Shown here one piece after another: positions 15,017-22,996 of a DNA stretch of 37,470 bases (its first letter is position 1; each line of letters starts with the position of its first letter). The DNA is from an uncultured Clostridia bacterium. GTDB lineage: Bacteria > Bacillota > Clostridia > Peptostreptococcales > Anaerovoracaceae. Position numbers and translations under genes: made by a program. The stretch spans positions 1-37,470 of the forward strand of contig CALXBQ010000010.1 in the NCBI GenBank assembly GCA_944386595.1, in the 5' to 3' direction. The notes beneath the pieces were generated by a model. The model saw nothing but the letters and a program-made list of their open reading frames with translations, searched no databases and was not told where the DNA came from.

Positions 15017-15565
15017 TTACTTCAGCACTGCGCCCGGATTTCTGTCAAAGTAGATGCTCTTGGAGCCGGTGTAAAGCGGAATCGCATATGCCACCCTCAC
15101 ATCGTCCGGGAAAAGTCCCATTCTGACGGCTCCGCGGCCTACAGAGTACATTACGCGGTTATCTATGCGGTGATCCGCGGCAACGGAGACGGCTGAACCT
15201 ACGGCTATCCCAAGGTCGCTTACGTTGAATGCGCAGTTAGCGCCGGCCTTTCTCATCTGGCCGCAGTTTTTAAATCCGCACATGCCGCAGTTGCCGATTC
15301 CGAAAGGCTCGGAAACCACGCCGATAACCACGACGCAGTGGCTGTTTCTCACGTTGTTCGCATCGCGGATGAAAAAGTCTTCGCCGTATTCTTTTCCGGC
15401 TTTTTCGGTCTCATCGGCGAGAGCCATCATATCGTCACCGGTAACGATTACGGTGACGACCTTGTCTTTGCCGCTGGCTTTAGGCGCCGTACGGGCTGCC
15501 GCTGCCATCAGGTCGGCAACTCTTAAAGCGGTGTCACGTTCCGCATCTTCCATTTTCTTGATCAT
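15017..15565 (-). CDS. DUF2148 ferredoxin-domain protein
   Basis: The 182-residue protein carries the cysteine cluster GNCGMCGFKNCGQMRKAG followed by a further Cys (ANCAFN), at about residues 104-123. It is preceded by a Rossmann-like region with the motif FFIRDANNVRNS, as in the DUF2148 family of anaerobes and archaea. The cysteines should hold an iron-sulfur cluster; the reaction is unknown. I placed the start at 15565, with AAAGGAGG seven bases upstream; the longer frame to 15586 would place the binding site inside the gene. A 52-aa gene ends 34 bases upstream and is probably cotranscribed. Confidence 0.85.
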   Translation of the reverse strand: MIKKMEDAERDTALRVADLMAAAARTAPKASGKDKVVTVIVTGDDMMALADETEKAGKEYGEDFFIRDANNVRNSHCVVVIGVVSEPFGIGNCGMCGFKNCGQMRKAGANCAFNVSDLGIAVGSAVSVAADHRIDNRVMYSVGRGAVRMGLFPDDVRVAYAIPLYTGSKSIYFDRNPGAVLK

Positions 15566-15598
15566 GGGTAAAACCTCCTTTGTCAAAGGCTGAAAGTC

Positions 15599-15757
15599 CT
15601 ATTTAAAAACGATATCAGGCTTGTATTCTTCGTCGTTTTCTATGGCCCTCTTTATAATCTCAATGATTTCCTCATCTTCCATCTTGCGGTCTCTGCAGTA
15701 GAAGAGCGGAAACTGCTCCTCGAAGTGAAGCTCGTATTTTTCTATCCATTCTCTCAT
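15599..15757 (-). CDS. Small acidic protein, function unknown
   Basis: This 52-residue ORF begins MREWIEKYELHFEEQFPLFY. It has a strong ribosome binding site (AAGGAGA) and good codon use. It is acidic and helical (DEEIIEIIKRAIENDEEY) and contains one Cys. It precedes the DUF2148 gene on the same strand by 34 bases and is likely cotranscribed. I recognise no domain. Its start, length and ribosome binding site argue for a real gene rather than chance. Confidence 0.7.
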   Translation of the reverse strand: MREWIEKYELHFEEQFPLFYCRDRKMEDEEIIEIIKRAIENDEEYKPDIVFK

Positions 15758-15888
15758 CTTTTAAGATCTCCTTTTTACAAAATGTGCTACGGATATTTTA
15801 TCACAAAGGCCGCGCGTCCTCAACATTTCCCCTGTACTCCCGCCGAATCTTGTTGTATAATATCCGGTACACGAGGAGGTTGTAAAAA

Positions 15889-16419
15889 ATGACTTACTTA
15901 TGTAAATATAGTTCACCACTGGGTGAAATCACCATGAAGAGCGACGGAAAGGCTCTGACCGGTCTGTGGTTTGAAAAGCACAGATACGCGGACATTCCGG
16001 GGGAGGGAGAATACGAGGAAAAGGAGCTGCCTGTCTTTGAGGAGACGAAAAGATGGCTTGATGCGTATTTTGACGGAAGAGATCCCGGGTTTACTCCTGA
16101 GATTGCCTATGACGTTTCGGATTTTGCCGCCATGGTGATGGAGGAGATGCTGAAAATCCCTTACGGGAAAACCGTAACATACGGCGACATCGCCGGGAGA
16201 ATTTCGGAAAAAACCGGAAAGAAGCCGTGCGCTCAGGCCGTGGGAGGAGCGGTAGGACATAATCCGATTTCTCTCGTGGTGCCGTGCCACAGGGTTGTGG
16301 GAAGAAGCGGCAGCCTCACGGGATACGGCGGCGGAATAGACAGAAAGGTCGCCCTTTTGAAGCTTGAAAAAACAGATATGTCCGGGATGTTTGTGCCAAA
16401 GAAAGGCACGGCCCTTTAA
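15889..16419 (+). CDS. ogt: Methylated-DNA-[protein]-cysteine S-methyltransferase
   Basis: The 176-residue suicide repair enzyme removes methyl groups from O6-methylguanine. The active-site motif VPCHRVV places the acceptor at Cys133. IPYGKTVTYGDIA (90-102) is the winged-helix DNA-binding region, and LTGYGGGIDRKVALLKLE is the conserved tail. An N-terminal Ada/Ogt-like beta domain (1-75) is present, so length and layout fit Ogt. AGGAGG lies upstream of the ATG, and TATAAT at 15856-15861 is a likely -10. No alkA or ada neighbour is present. Confidence 0.95.
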   Translation: MTYLCKYSSPLGEITMKSDGKALTGLWFEKHRYADIPGEGEYEEKELPVFEETKRWLDAYFDGRDPGFTPEIAYDVSDFAAMVMEEMLKIPYGKTVTYGDIAGRISEKTGKKPCAQAVGGAVGHNPISLVVPCHRVVGRSGSLTGYGGGIDRKVALLKLEKTDMSGMFVPKKGTAL

Positions 16420-16502
16420 AGCCGCAGGGAGAACCCCCGGGCTCCGGGCGGTAGCGGAAGCGGAATCATAAACGATAAAAAAAGAGAAAGGAATAGCGGA
16501 AA

Positions 16503-17453
16503 ATGAATAAACCGGTTCTTATCATTATGGCTGCGGGAATGGGCAGCCGTTACGGAGGGCTGAAGCAGATAGACCCCGTAAGCGATAAAGGAGAAATAAT
16601 ACTGGATTTTTCCCTCTACGACGCCATGATGGCAGGCTTTGAGGACGTGATATTCGTCATAAAGGAAGAAAACGAGACGGATTTCAGGGCGCTCATAGAC
16701 GAAAGAGCGGGAAAGCATATGAACGTGCGCTATGCGTTCCAGAAGCTTGAGGACATTCCGGAGGGCTATAAGGTTCCTGAAGGAAGAGAAAAGCCGTGGG
16801 GAACGTGCCACGCCGTGATGAGCGCAAGACACCTGGTGAACGGGCCTTTTGCTGTGATAAACGCCGACGATTACTACGGTCCGGGAGCTTTCCAGAGCAT
16901 GTACGACTTTCTGGAAAAATCGGCCGAAGAGGCCGCGAAGGAGGAAGCCGCAGGGACAAAGCCTGCGCAGTACGAGTTCTGCATGATAGGCTACGAGCTT
17001 AAGAACACCATCACGGAAAACGGTCACGTATCGAGAGGCGTATGCGACGTTACCGACGGCGGATATCTGAAAGACATAGTTGAAAGAACGAAGATAATGA
17101 GAAGAGACGGCGGCATTCAGTACACCGAAGACGGTGAAAGCTGGGTCACCCTTCCCGAGGACACCGTGGTTTCCATGAACTTCTGGGGATTCTCGAAGGA
17201 TATGATGACGGAGATGGTAGCCGGGTTCCCGGAATTTCTGGACGAAGCCCTGAAAACCAATCCGCTGAAGGGAGAATACTTCCTGCCCGGCGTTGTTGAT
17301 ACCCTGCTTAAGGAAGAAAAAGCCCGGGTCAGAGTTCTTCGTTCCCGGGACAAATGGTACGGCGTTACGTACAAAGAGGACAAGCAGACCGTGGTGGACG
17401 CCCTTCAGGCCATGAAGGACAAAGGTCTCTATCCTGACGTTTTATGGAAGTAA
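16503..17453 (+). CDS. NDP-sugar pyrophosphorylase-like nucleotidyltransferase
   Basis: The 316-residue protein has the nucleotidyltransferase signature MAAGMGSRYGGLKQ (9-22), where GxGSR binds the nucleotide phosphate. VINADDYYG (118-126) supplies the metal-binding acidic pair, and EKPWGTCHAV (96-105) contacts the base. It belongs with sugar-1-phosphate nucleotidyltransferases; the sugar and NTP cannot be specified. GAAAGGAA precedes the ATG. Its 3' end overlaps the convergent HAD phosphatase gene by 12 bases. No cell-envelope cluster surrounds it. Confidence 0.85.
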   Translation: MNKPVLIIMAAGMGSRYGGLKQIDPVSDKGEIILDFSLYDAMMAGFEDVIFVIKEENETDFRALIDERAGKHMNVRYAFQKLEDIPEGYKVPEGREKPWGTCHAVMSARHLVNGPFAVINADDYYGPGAFQSMYDFLEKSAEEAAKEEAAGTKPAQYEFCMIGYELKNTITENGHVSRGVCDVTDGGYLKDIVERTKIMRRDGGIQYTEDGESWVTLPEDTVVSMNFWGFSKDMMTEMVAGFPEFLDEALKTNPLKGEYFLPGVVDTLLKEEKARVRVLRSRDKWYGVTYKEDKQTVVDALQAMKDKGLYPDVLWK

Positions 17454-18107
17454 TATGGCGTCGGCCATTTCCTCTGCTGTGCTTACGACTTTGGAGGCGC
17501 CGGAAGCGAAAAGCTGCTCCGTGTCTCTGAAGCCCCAGTTTACGGAAAGGCAGGAAACGCCTGCGTTCTTTGCGGTCTCTATATCAACCTCGGAATCTCC
17601 CACGTAGAGAGTTTCGCCAGGACTTGCGCCTGCGCCTTTCATCAAAGTGAGCACCCCTTCCGGAGAAGGCTTTCTCGGAATGCCCTCACGCTCGCCGGCA
17701 GCCGAGTCAAAAAGGCCGGGAACATAGAGGTTGCAGAGCCTTACAGCTTCCGGGTCTGCTTTGTTTGATAAAACGGCGATGTGAATTCCCGCTTCCTTTA
17801 TGCGGGAGAGAGCCTCCGGTATGCCGGGATAAGGCGCGGTAAGATCCGTGCAGTGAACCTTGTAGTGGGCGCGAAACGCCCTGTATGCGGCAAGCTCCGT
17901 TTCGGGATCCGTGCCATCGGGAACAGACCTGTGGATAAGGTTTTTCATACCGTTACCGAGAAACTGCCTGACTTCAGCCTTTGTCCTCGGAGCGAGACCG
18001 TTCTCCGAAAGAGCGAAGGCCACGCTGTTATAAAGGTCGTCCAGAGTATTTAAGAGCGTACCGTCAAGGTCGAATATTACAAGCTTATACTTTAAAGAAT
18101 CATTCAT
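17442..18107 (-). CDS. HAD-superfamily phosphatase (phosphoglycolate phosphatase-like)
   Basis: The 221-residue hydrolase has motif I IFDLDGTLLN (nucleophile Asp13, general acid Asp15), motif II AVLSNKAD, motif III PRKPSPEG and motif IV YVGDSEVDIETAKNAG. The helical cap lies between motifs I and II (about 20-95), as in Gph/PpaX-type subclass I enzymes. I chose ATG at 18107, with GGGGTGA five bases upstream. A GTG nine bases earlier overlaps that site. A TATAAT on this strand at 18128-18133 lies in the short gap with the divergent activator gene. Substrate unknown. Confidence 0.9.
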   Translation of the reverse strand: MNDSLKYKLVIFDLDGTLLNTLDDLYNSVAFALSENGLAPRTKAEVRQFLGNGMKNLIHRSVPDGTDPETELAAYRAFRAHYKVHCTDLTAPYPGIPEALSRIKEAGIHIAVLSNKADPEAVRLCNLYVPGLFDSAAGEREGIPRKPSPEGVLTLMKGAGASPGETLYVGDSEVDIETAKNAGVSCLSVNWGFRDTEQLFASGASKVVSTAEEMADAILLP

Positions 18108-18150
18108 TTTTATCACCCCAAAGAGTTATTATACCACGGAGAGATTGATT

Positions 18151-19563
18151 ATGTTAGAAAATTATTTGAACATAATAACCAATATGGAAAACTACGTGGA
18201 CGGCATTCTCGTAGTGGACGCCAATGCGGATATCGTCTACATGCATAAGTTCAACGAGGAGCTTACTCCCTTTGCGGAAAAGGAGGCCATCGGGAAGAAC
18301 CTTTTTACCGTCTACCCTACCATGAATCCCGAGGAAAGTACCGTAGTAAAGGCTCTCAGGACCGGAGAGGAGACCCTGGCATACGAGGGTACCCTTACGA
18401 CGGCCCAGGGAAAATCCTTTAAGGTCATAGACGACACGTTCCCTATAAGAGAGGACGGAAAGGTCATAGGCGCCGTGTGCATCACCCATTCGCCGTCAAG
18501 GATAAAAACTCTGACGTCCCTTAATATTACTGCGGACAAGGAGCAGACGCCCAAGGACCTTTATACCCTTTCCGACATCATAGGACGAAGCACGCCGGTG
18601 CAGACTTTGCGCCAGCAGATTCAGAGGGTGTCAAAGACCTCGTCATCACTTCTCATATACGGGGAAACGGGAACGGGCAAGGAAATGGTGGCTCAGTCTG
18701 TTCACTCCGGGAGCCCGAGGAAAGGAAAGCCTTTCATAACCCAGAACTGCGCGGCCATACCGGCCACCCTGCTTGAGAGCATATTCTTCGGAGCGGTCAA
18801 AGGAAGCTACACGGGGGCGGAAAATCATGCGGGTATTTTCGAGGTTGCCGACGGCGGAACGGTTTTCCTGGACGAGATTAATTCCATGGATATGGGGCTT
18901 CAGGCAAAGCTTCTGCGGGTGCTTGAAGAAAAGAAGGTTACGAGAATCGGAAGCACCGAATCGAGGGACGTGGACGTGCGAATCATAGCGGCCATAAACA
19001 GACCGCCTCTGGAGTGCATCAAAAACGGCACTCTCCGGGCAGACCTGTTCTATCGCCTTGGAAGTGTCACCCTTAACATTCCGCCTTTGAGGGAGCGCCA
19101 GGGAGACGTGGGACTTCTGACAAAATACTTTGTGGACGAGTACAAGGCGGAAATGCACAAGAATATAATCGGTGTTTCCCACGACGTTATGAAGATTTTC
19201 CAGACATATTTCTGGCCGGGCAACGTGAGAGAACTGAAGAACGTAATCGAGGGTGCGTTCAACCTCTGCGATTCGACAATCATAGGAATCGGCGATCTTC
19301 CGGCTTACATGCTTACGGATATTGAGGTGGATACGCTGACGGCGGAAACTCCTTACGGCGAGCAGGTTCTCAGCTTTACGGGAAACCTTAAGGACAGGCT
19401 TGACGCCTACGAAAAGACCATGATAGTCAGAGCCATAGAGGACAACAAAACCCTTGCCGCTGCGGCGGAGTCCCTGGGAATAAGCCGCCAGAGCCTTAAC
19501 CAGAAGCTTCACAAGTACGACCTTTCGGTGAAGAAGGGTGAGCTTACCCTGGAATCATTTTAA
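18151..19563 (+). CDS. Sigma-54-dependent transcriptional activator with PAS sensor
   Basis: The 470-residue enhancer-binding protein has an N-terminal PAS domain (about 8-115) and a central AAA+ domain. Walker A is GETGTGKE (171-178), the L1 loop is KGSYTGAEN (a variant of GAFTGA), Walker B is GGTVFLDEI and the arginine-finger region is FYRLGSV. A C-terminal Fis-type HTH (about 438-462, LAAAAESLGISRQSLNQKLH) follows. The plan matches RocR-like regulators of amino-acid catabolism. It precedes a peptidase/amidohydrolase operon and a transporter with a -24/-12 promoter (22817-22833), its likely targets. The PAS ligand is unknown. ATG at 18151 has GGAGAG seven bases upstream. Confidence 0.93.
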   Translation: MLENYLNIITNMENYVDGILVVDANADIVYMHKFNEELTPFAEKEAIGKNLFTVYPTMNPEESTVVKALRTGEETLAYEGTLTTAQGKSFKVIDDTFPIREDGKVIGAVCITHSPSRIKTLTSLNITADKEQTPKDLYTLSDIIGRSTPVQTLRQQIQRVSKTSSSLLIYGETGTGKEMVAQSVHSGSPRKGKPFITQNCAAIPATLLESIFFGAVKGSYTGAENHAGIFEVADGGTVFLDEINSMDMGLQAKLLRVLEEKKVTRIGSTESRDVDVRIIAAINRPPLECIKNGTLRADLFYRLGSVTLNIPPLRERQGDVGLLTKYFVDEYKAEMHKNIIGVSHDVMKIFQTYFWPGNVRELKNVIEGAFNLCDSTIIGIGDLPAYMLTDIEVDTLTAETPYGEQVLSFTGNLKDRLDAYEKTMIVRAIEDNKTLAAAAESLGISRQSLNQKLHKYDLSVKKGELTLESF

Positions 19564-19585
19564 GACGGACAGTAAAATACTCATA

Positions 19586-19629
19586 TGCAAAGACCCCGAA
19601 GGACGGTTAATCCTCGGGGTCTTTTGCAT
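19586..19629. terminator. Bidirectional terminator
   Basis: A long stem pairs AGACCCCGA (19591-19599) with TCGGGGTCT (19614-19622), extended outward by TGCAAA/TTTTGCA and inward by GGA/TCC. T-rich flanks on both strands let it serve the activator gene and the opposing amidohydrolase gene. Confidence 0.85.
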
Positions 19630-19665
19630 TTTTTAGAAAGGTTGATATGAGATTAAGCCGGAGAA

Positions 19666-21297
19666 CTATTTCTTATATACGCATTCTCCTGCTATGTAGG
19701 TTTCTTCTACGGTAACGGTGTCGATATCCTCTGAAGGGATATTGAGAACGTCCTTATCCAGCACGATGAAGTCGGCCGCAAAACCGTCTTTCAGCATTCC
19801 CACATTCTCGAATCCTAGCATCGGAGCGGATTCCGCGGTGTAGAGGATGATGGCGGTTTCGATGTCAACCTTGTGCTCCTGTCCGCAGTCGGTGCCGTCG
19901 TACGCCTTTCTGGTTACGGCGCCCTTGATGCATGCAAACGGTTCTGACGGAGTTGCCCAGGCGGTTGCCGGAGCGTCGGTGCTGAAGGAGAACTGAACGC
20001 CGGATTCTATGAAATCCTTTATAGGATAGTTCTTCTGGGTTCTCTCAAGGCCCATGTTGGTCAGGTAGCTTTCTATTTCAGCGTAGAGGAATATAGGCTG
20101 AGTTACGAATGCGATGCCTGCTTCGGCAGCCTTCTTGATTGCATCGGCCGTAGGCATTGCAACGTGCTCGATTCTCAGGTAAGGAGTCTTCTTGAAGGAA
20201 TCCTTAAGCCACGACTTTTCGCCGTAGCCTGCTCCTACTGCCCTGTCTATGGTTCTTGCGCCCATTGCGTGGTATGAGAGCTGGCAGTGATGCTTTTTAC
20301 AAAATGCTTTTGCCTTTTCGATATCCTCCGGAGTGCACACAGGGATTCCGTATTCGTCTGAAAGCTTTGTCGGATCCTCCCTGTCAAGGTAAGGAACGTC
20401 GCACCATGCGGTTCTTCCTGAAACGCTTCCGTCTCCTATTAGCTTGACGCCTGCCATTCTGAACTGGTTGTCAGGATTCTGATCTTCTTCCGTAATGGTG
20501 AAGGTCTCGTCGTTCTTAACCTCATCCCACATAGGATATGCGGCAACTCTGATGTGGAATCCCTTATCGATAGCCTTGCCGTAAACGCTCTTGAAGTCTA
20601 CGCCGCCGAATTCGCCCATGTCGGCTCCGGTGGTAACACCCTGGGACAGGAGGATTTCGTCGAGAGCCATAAGGTCGTCGACCATGTCGTCCTCAGTCTT
20701 TGTCTTCATGATGCCGTCCAGAAGGTTTCTGGCGTTTTCGTAGAGAATACCGTCAGGCTCGCCGTTTTCATCTCTTCCGATTTTGCCGCCTTCAGGATCA
20801 GGAGTATCCTTCGTTACCCCTGCCATTTCCAGCGCTTTGCTGTTTACGGCACAGATATGGCCGCAGGTTCTTTTTACCATAACGGGAGAATCGCTTGCAC
20901 CCTTGTCAAGGTCGTATCTGTTAGGAGCTCTGTGTTCTGCGAGCTTTCCCTCGTCATAACCCCAGCCGAAAATCCACTGTCCTGCATCCTGCTGCGCGCG
21001 AACTTTTTTAATCTCTTCCGTAAGCTCTTCGATGGAGTTTACGGCAGGAGGAAGCGCGGAAATCTGACGGCAGCAGTCTGCAAGCATGATTGCATGCATG
21101 TGGCTGTCAACAAATCCCGGAAGAACTCTGCGGCCGCCCAGATCTACGGTCTTTTCCGCGTCAGCAGCCGGTGCTTCCGCATCGTTTCCTACCCATGCGA
21201 TCTTTCCGTCCTTAACGGCAAAGCTTTCCGCATAGAGGTTTTTCTTGTCGGAGGTGAACACCTTTCCGTTTACATAAAGCACATCATACTTTTTCAT
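19666..21297 (-). CDS. Amidohydrolase family protein (YtcJ-like)
   Basis: The 543-residue metal-dependent hydrolase has the N-terminal beta-sandwich and the VDSHMH motif (His66, His68) of Amidohydrolase_3/YtcJ proteins. Further metal-site regions are YHAMGARTIDRAV, LRIEHVAM and FSTDAPATAWATPSEP. The C-terminal DFIVLDKDVL closes the composite domain. Substrates of the family are amides or formamides; this one is not identifiable. It is second in an operon, 21 bases after the M20 gene. ATG at 21297 is preferred, with a weak GCGAG upstream; a GTG at 21306 is possible. Confidence 0.9.
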   Translation of the reverse strand: MKKYDVLYVNGKVFTSDKKNLYAESFAVKDGKIAWVGNDAEAPAADAEKTVDLGGRRVLPGFVDSHMHAIMLADCCRQISALPPAVNSIEELTEEIKKVRAQQDAGQWIFGWGYDEGKLAEHRAPNRYDLDKGASDSPVMVKRTCGHICAVNSKALEMAGVTKDTPDPEGGKIGRDENGEPDGILYENARNLLDGIMKTKTEDDMVDDLMALDEILLSQGVTTGADMGEFGGVDFKSVYGKAIDKGFHIRVAAYPMWDEVKNDETFTITEEDQNPDNQFRMAGVKLIGDGSVSGRTAWCDVPYLDREDPTKLSDEYGIPVCTPEDIEKAKAFCKKHHCQLSYHAMGARTIDRAVGAGYGEKSWLKDSFKKTPYLRIEHVAMPTADAIKKAAEAGIAFVTQPIFLYAEIESYLTNMGLERTQKNYPIKDFIESGVQFSFSTDAPATAWATPSEPFACIKGAVTRKAYDGTDCGQEHKVDIETAIILYTAESAPMLGFENVGMLKDGFAADFIVLDKDVLNIPSEDIDTVTVEETYIAGECVYKK

Positions 21298-21318
21298 GTC
21301 AAACACTCGCTTTCTTTT

Positions 21319-22545
21319 TTATTTGCTGTGGTTTTTAAGCCAGTTTATAGCTACGGTCGCGTGGAGGGCGGAGCCGTAAGGAAGCATGGATTCGTCTACG
21401 AACATGCTCGGGTTATGCATAGGAGCAGCACCCTTTCCCCCTACTCCTAAAGTAGCGAACATTGAAGGGACCGCATCGCCTACGTAACCGAAATCCTCGG
21501 TTCCGGCCATGCAAGGAACGTCATGCACCTTACCCTCGCCCATAACCTCCTCAAGGTATGGCTTAAGCTCTTCACAAAGGGCTTCATCGTTATATGTTGA
21601 AGGAGTGTGGAAGTCGAGCATTTCGTAGTCTCCGCGCCACATCTTTACTGTGTGGTCGACGATTTCCGGAATTCTTTCAACAATGTGATGGGTTACCTCT
21701 CTCTTGAACGTTCTTGCGGCAACCAGTACGTCTGCCGTATCAGGAATGATATTTACGGCGGTACCGCCTCCGGCCTTTCCGGAAGTGAGGGCTACGGTCT
21801 CTCTCGGATCGATTTCCCTTCCCGGAAGGAGATTCAGCGTTGTATAAAGCTGGTTCGCAATCATCAGAGGATCTATGCAGAGATGTGGAGTGGACGAGTG
21901 GCCGCCTCTTCCCTTTATCTTTACCATGAAGGTATCCATGGCCGCGGAAGTGATTCCCGGAGTAAATCCAAGAGTGCCCACTTCCTGTTCGCTCATTACG
22001 TGGATAGCAAACGCAGCATCGACCTTAGGATTTTCGAGAAGGCCGTGTTCTATCATGAGGCGTGAGCCGCATCCGCATTCCTCGCCGGTCTGGAACATGA
22101 ACTTGACTGTTCCCTGAAGCTCGCTCTCTCTTTCCTTTAATATCTTGGCGGCTCCCAGGAGCATTGCGGTATGCGTGTCGTGTCCGCACATGTGAGCTGC
22201 TCCCGGAACTTCGGATGTAAAGTCCACGAGACCCGGAGTTTCCGTCATAGGCAGAGCGTCCATATCTGCTCTCAACATAATACAAGGCTCACCGTGACCT
22301 ATGGTTGCAACTACGCCTGTAGATTCAGCCATGTCAGGAAAGCCTGCCGCCACGAATTTCTGCCTGAAAGCATCGTCTATAGGACCTCCGCAGATTTCGG
22401 ATTCTATACCCATTTCCGCAAGCTTTTCCTGTACATATGCAGCAGTTTTAGGCAGGTAAAATCCTACCTCAGGGTTTCTGTGGATCTGATGTCTGTACTC
22501 CTTGATCTGGTCCTGTATTGCCAGTGCAGATTCTAAAATCGTCAT
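21319..22545 (-). CDS. M20D family amidohydrolase/peptidase
   Basis: The 408-residue zinc enzyme resembles N-acyl-L-amino-acid amidohydrolases and aminobenzoyl-glutamate hydrolase. The first metal motif is AHMCGHDTHTAML (Cys120, His122), the catalytic glutamate pair lies in FQTGEECG (155-156), and a His ligand is in AFAIHV. A dimerisation domain (about 185-300) contains KGRGGHSSTPH. AGTEDFGYV supplies the last ligands. The start at 22545 has GGAAGGAGAT upstream, and an earlier ATG at 22572 overlaps a hairpin. It is first in an operon with the YtcJ-like enzyme and divergent from a YfcC transporter, which suggests uptake and hydrolysis of an acylated amino acid or peptide. Confidence 0.92.
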   Translation of the reverse strand: MTILESALAIQDQIKEYRHQIHRNPEVGFYLPKTAAYVQEKLAEMGIESEICGGPIDDAFRQKFVAAGFPDMAESTGVVATIGHGEPCIMLRADMDALPMTETPGLVDFTSEVPGAAHMCGHDTHTAMLLGAAKILKERESELQGTVKFMFQTGEECGCGSRLMIEHGLLENPKVDAAFAIHVMSEQEVGTLGFTPGITSAAMDTFMVKIKGRGGHSSTPHLCIDPLMIANQLYTTLNLLPGREIDPRETVALTSGKAGGGTAVNIIPDTADVLVAARTFKREVTHHIVERIPEIVDHTVKMWRGDYEMLDFHTPSTYNDEALCEELKPYLEEVMGEGKVHDVPCMAGTEDFGYVGDAVPSMFATLGVGGKGAAPMHNPSMFVDESMLPYGSALHATVAINWLKNHSK

Positions 22546-22572
22546 TTTATCATATCTCCTTCCTAAATTCAT

Positions 22573-22587
22573 GCGGCGTATCGCCGC
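22573..22587. other. Perfect GC stem-loop in the M20 leader
   Basis: GCGGCG-TAT-CGCCGC forms a 6-bp perfect stem with a 3-nt loop, about 28 bases before the M20 start and just upstream of its ribosome binding site. There is no T tract, so it is not a terminator. It could stabilise the transcript or modulate translation. Confidence 0.5.
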
Positions 22588-22594
22588 CTTGCTG

Positions 22595-22614
22595 CCGGTG
22601 TGCTCAAGACCGAG
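22595..22614 (+). repeat. First copy of CCGGTG..CTCAAGACCGAG repeat
   Basis: CCGGTGTGCTCAAGACCGAG lies in the leader of the M20 operon. The second copy, at 22870-22887, lacks only the internal TG. Both have the same orientation on the plus strand, so one is sense and one antisense to its downstream gene. It contains CGGT/ACCG half sites, so a shared protein site is plausible. Confidence 0.55.
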
Positions 22615-22644
22615 AACTCAGGTAAAAGAGATTTATTTTAGTCG

Positions 22645-22673
22645 ATTATATCACGGGGCAAAAGGCGCAGCAA
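22645..22673 (-). promoter_or_regulatory. Sigma-70-type promoter for the M20/amidohydrolase operon
   Basis: On the minus strand, TTGCTG (22673-22668) and TATAAT (22650-22645) are spaced 17 bp apart, about 100 bases before the M20 start. No canonical -24/-12 element was found on this strand. Confidence 0.55.
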
Positions 22674-22712
22674 GCCAAAGAATATTTATATAAGTAAACA
22701 AAAAATTACGAT

Positions 22713-22734
22713 TTTGTAAAGTAAAGTTTACAAA
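22713..22734. promoter_or_regulatory. Palindrome TTTGTAAA-N6-TTTACAAA, likely activator site
   Basis: This perfect inverted repeat with 8-bp arms lies about 100 bp upstream of the -24/-12 promoter at 22817, within the usual range of an upstream activating sequence. A Fis-type HTH activator is encoded at 18151. It also lies about 40 bp upstream of the divergent M20 promoter, so it may affect both. Confidence 0.6.
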
Positions 22735-22816
22735 GTGGACCTATTTTCTGAGAATTAAATATTATTTAAAACAATAAAACGTTGAAATTACAAGGTTTCG
22801 GAGCTTCGCGGGAAAT

Positions 22817-22833
22817 TTGGCACGAAATATGCT
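22817..22833 (+). promoter_or_regulatory. Sigma-54 (-24/-12) promoter of the YfcC transporter gene
   Basis: TTGGCACG-N4-ATGCT matches the sigma-54 consensus YTGGCACG-N4-TTGCW with one mismatch. GG and GC dinucleotides are at the required 12-bp spacing (22819 and 22831). The predicted start point near 22843 leaves a leader of about 150 nt. Confidence 0.75.
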
Positions 22834-22869
22834 GTTATAAATGGACGTAATGCTAAATCATTTACGTTA

Positions 22870-22887
22870 CCGGTGCTCAAGACCGAG
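22870..22887 (+). repeat. Second copy of CCGGTG..CTCAAGACCGAG repeat
   Basis: CCGGTGCTCAAGACCGAG lies in the leader of the transporter gene. It is preceded by a near-perfect inverted repeat ACGTAATG/CATTTACGT (22845-22867). See the copy at 22595. Confidence 0.55.
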
Positions 22888-22956
22888 GCAATCAGCATGG
22901 GGATTTGTTGGGATAATGGAGAATATCGGACAGTTTTTTAAAACGGAAAAAGAAAA

Positions 22957-22996
22957 AAGGAGGACGCGCGTTTAAGTACGCGCCAGAATCAAAATG
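22957..22996 (+). promoter_or_regulatory. Ribosome binding site separated from ATG by a hairpin
   Basis: AAGGAGG (22957-22963) is 30 bases from the ATG at 22994, too far for normal initiation. Between them GCGCGT-TTAAGT-ACGCGC (22966-22983) forms a 6-bp stem that would loop out 18 nt and leave an effective spacing near 11 nt. No in-frame alternative start lies between them; an in-frame TAA falls in the loop. Confidence 0.6.

Noticed and set aside
22651-22680. Sigma-54 promoter on the minus strand for the M20 operon
   Set aside because: TTTGGC is followed by no GC at the required distance, whereas a sigma-70-type pair with 17-bp spacing is present.
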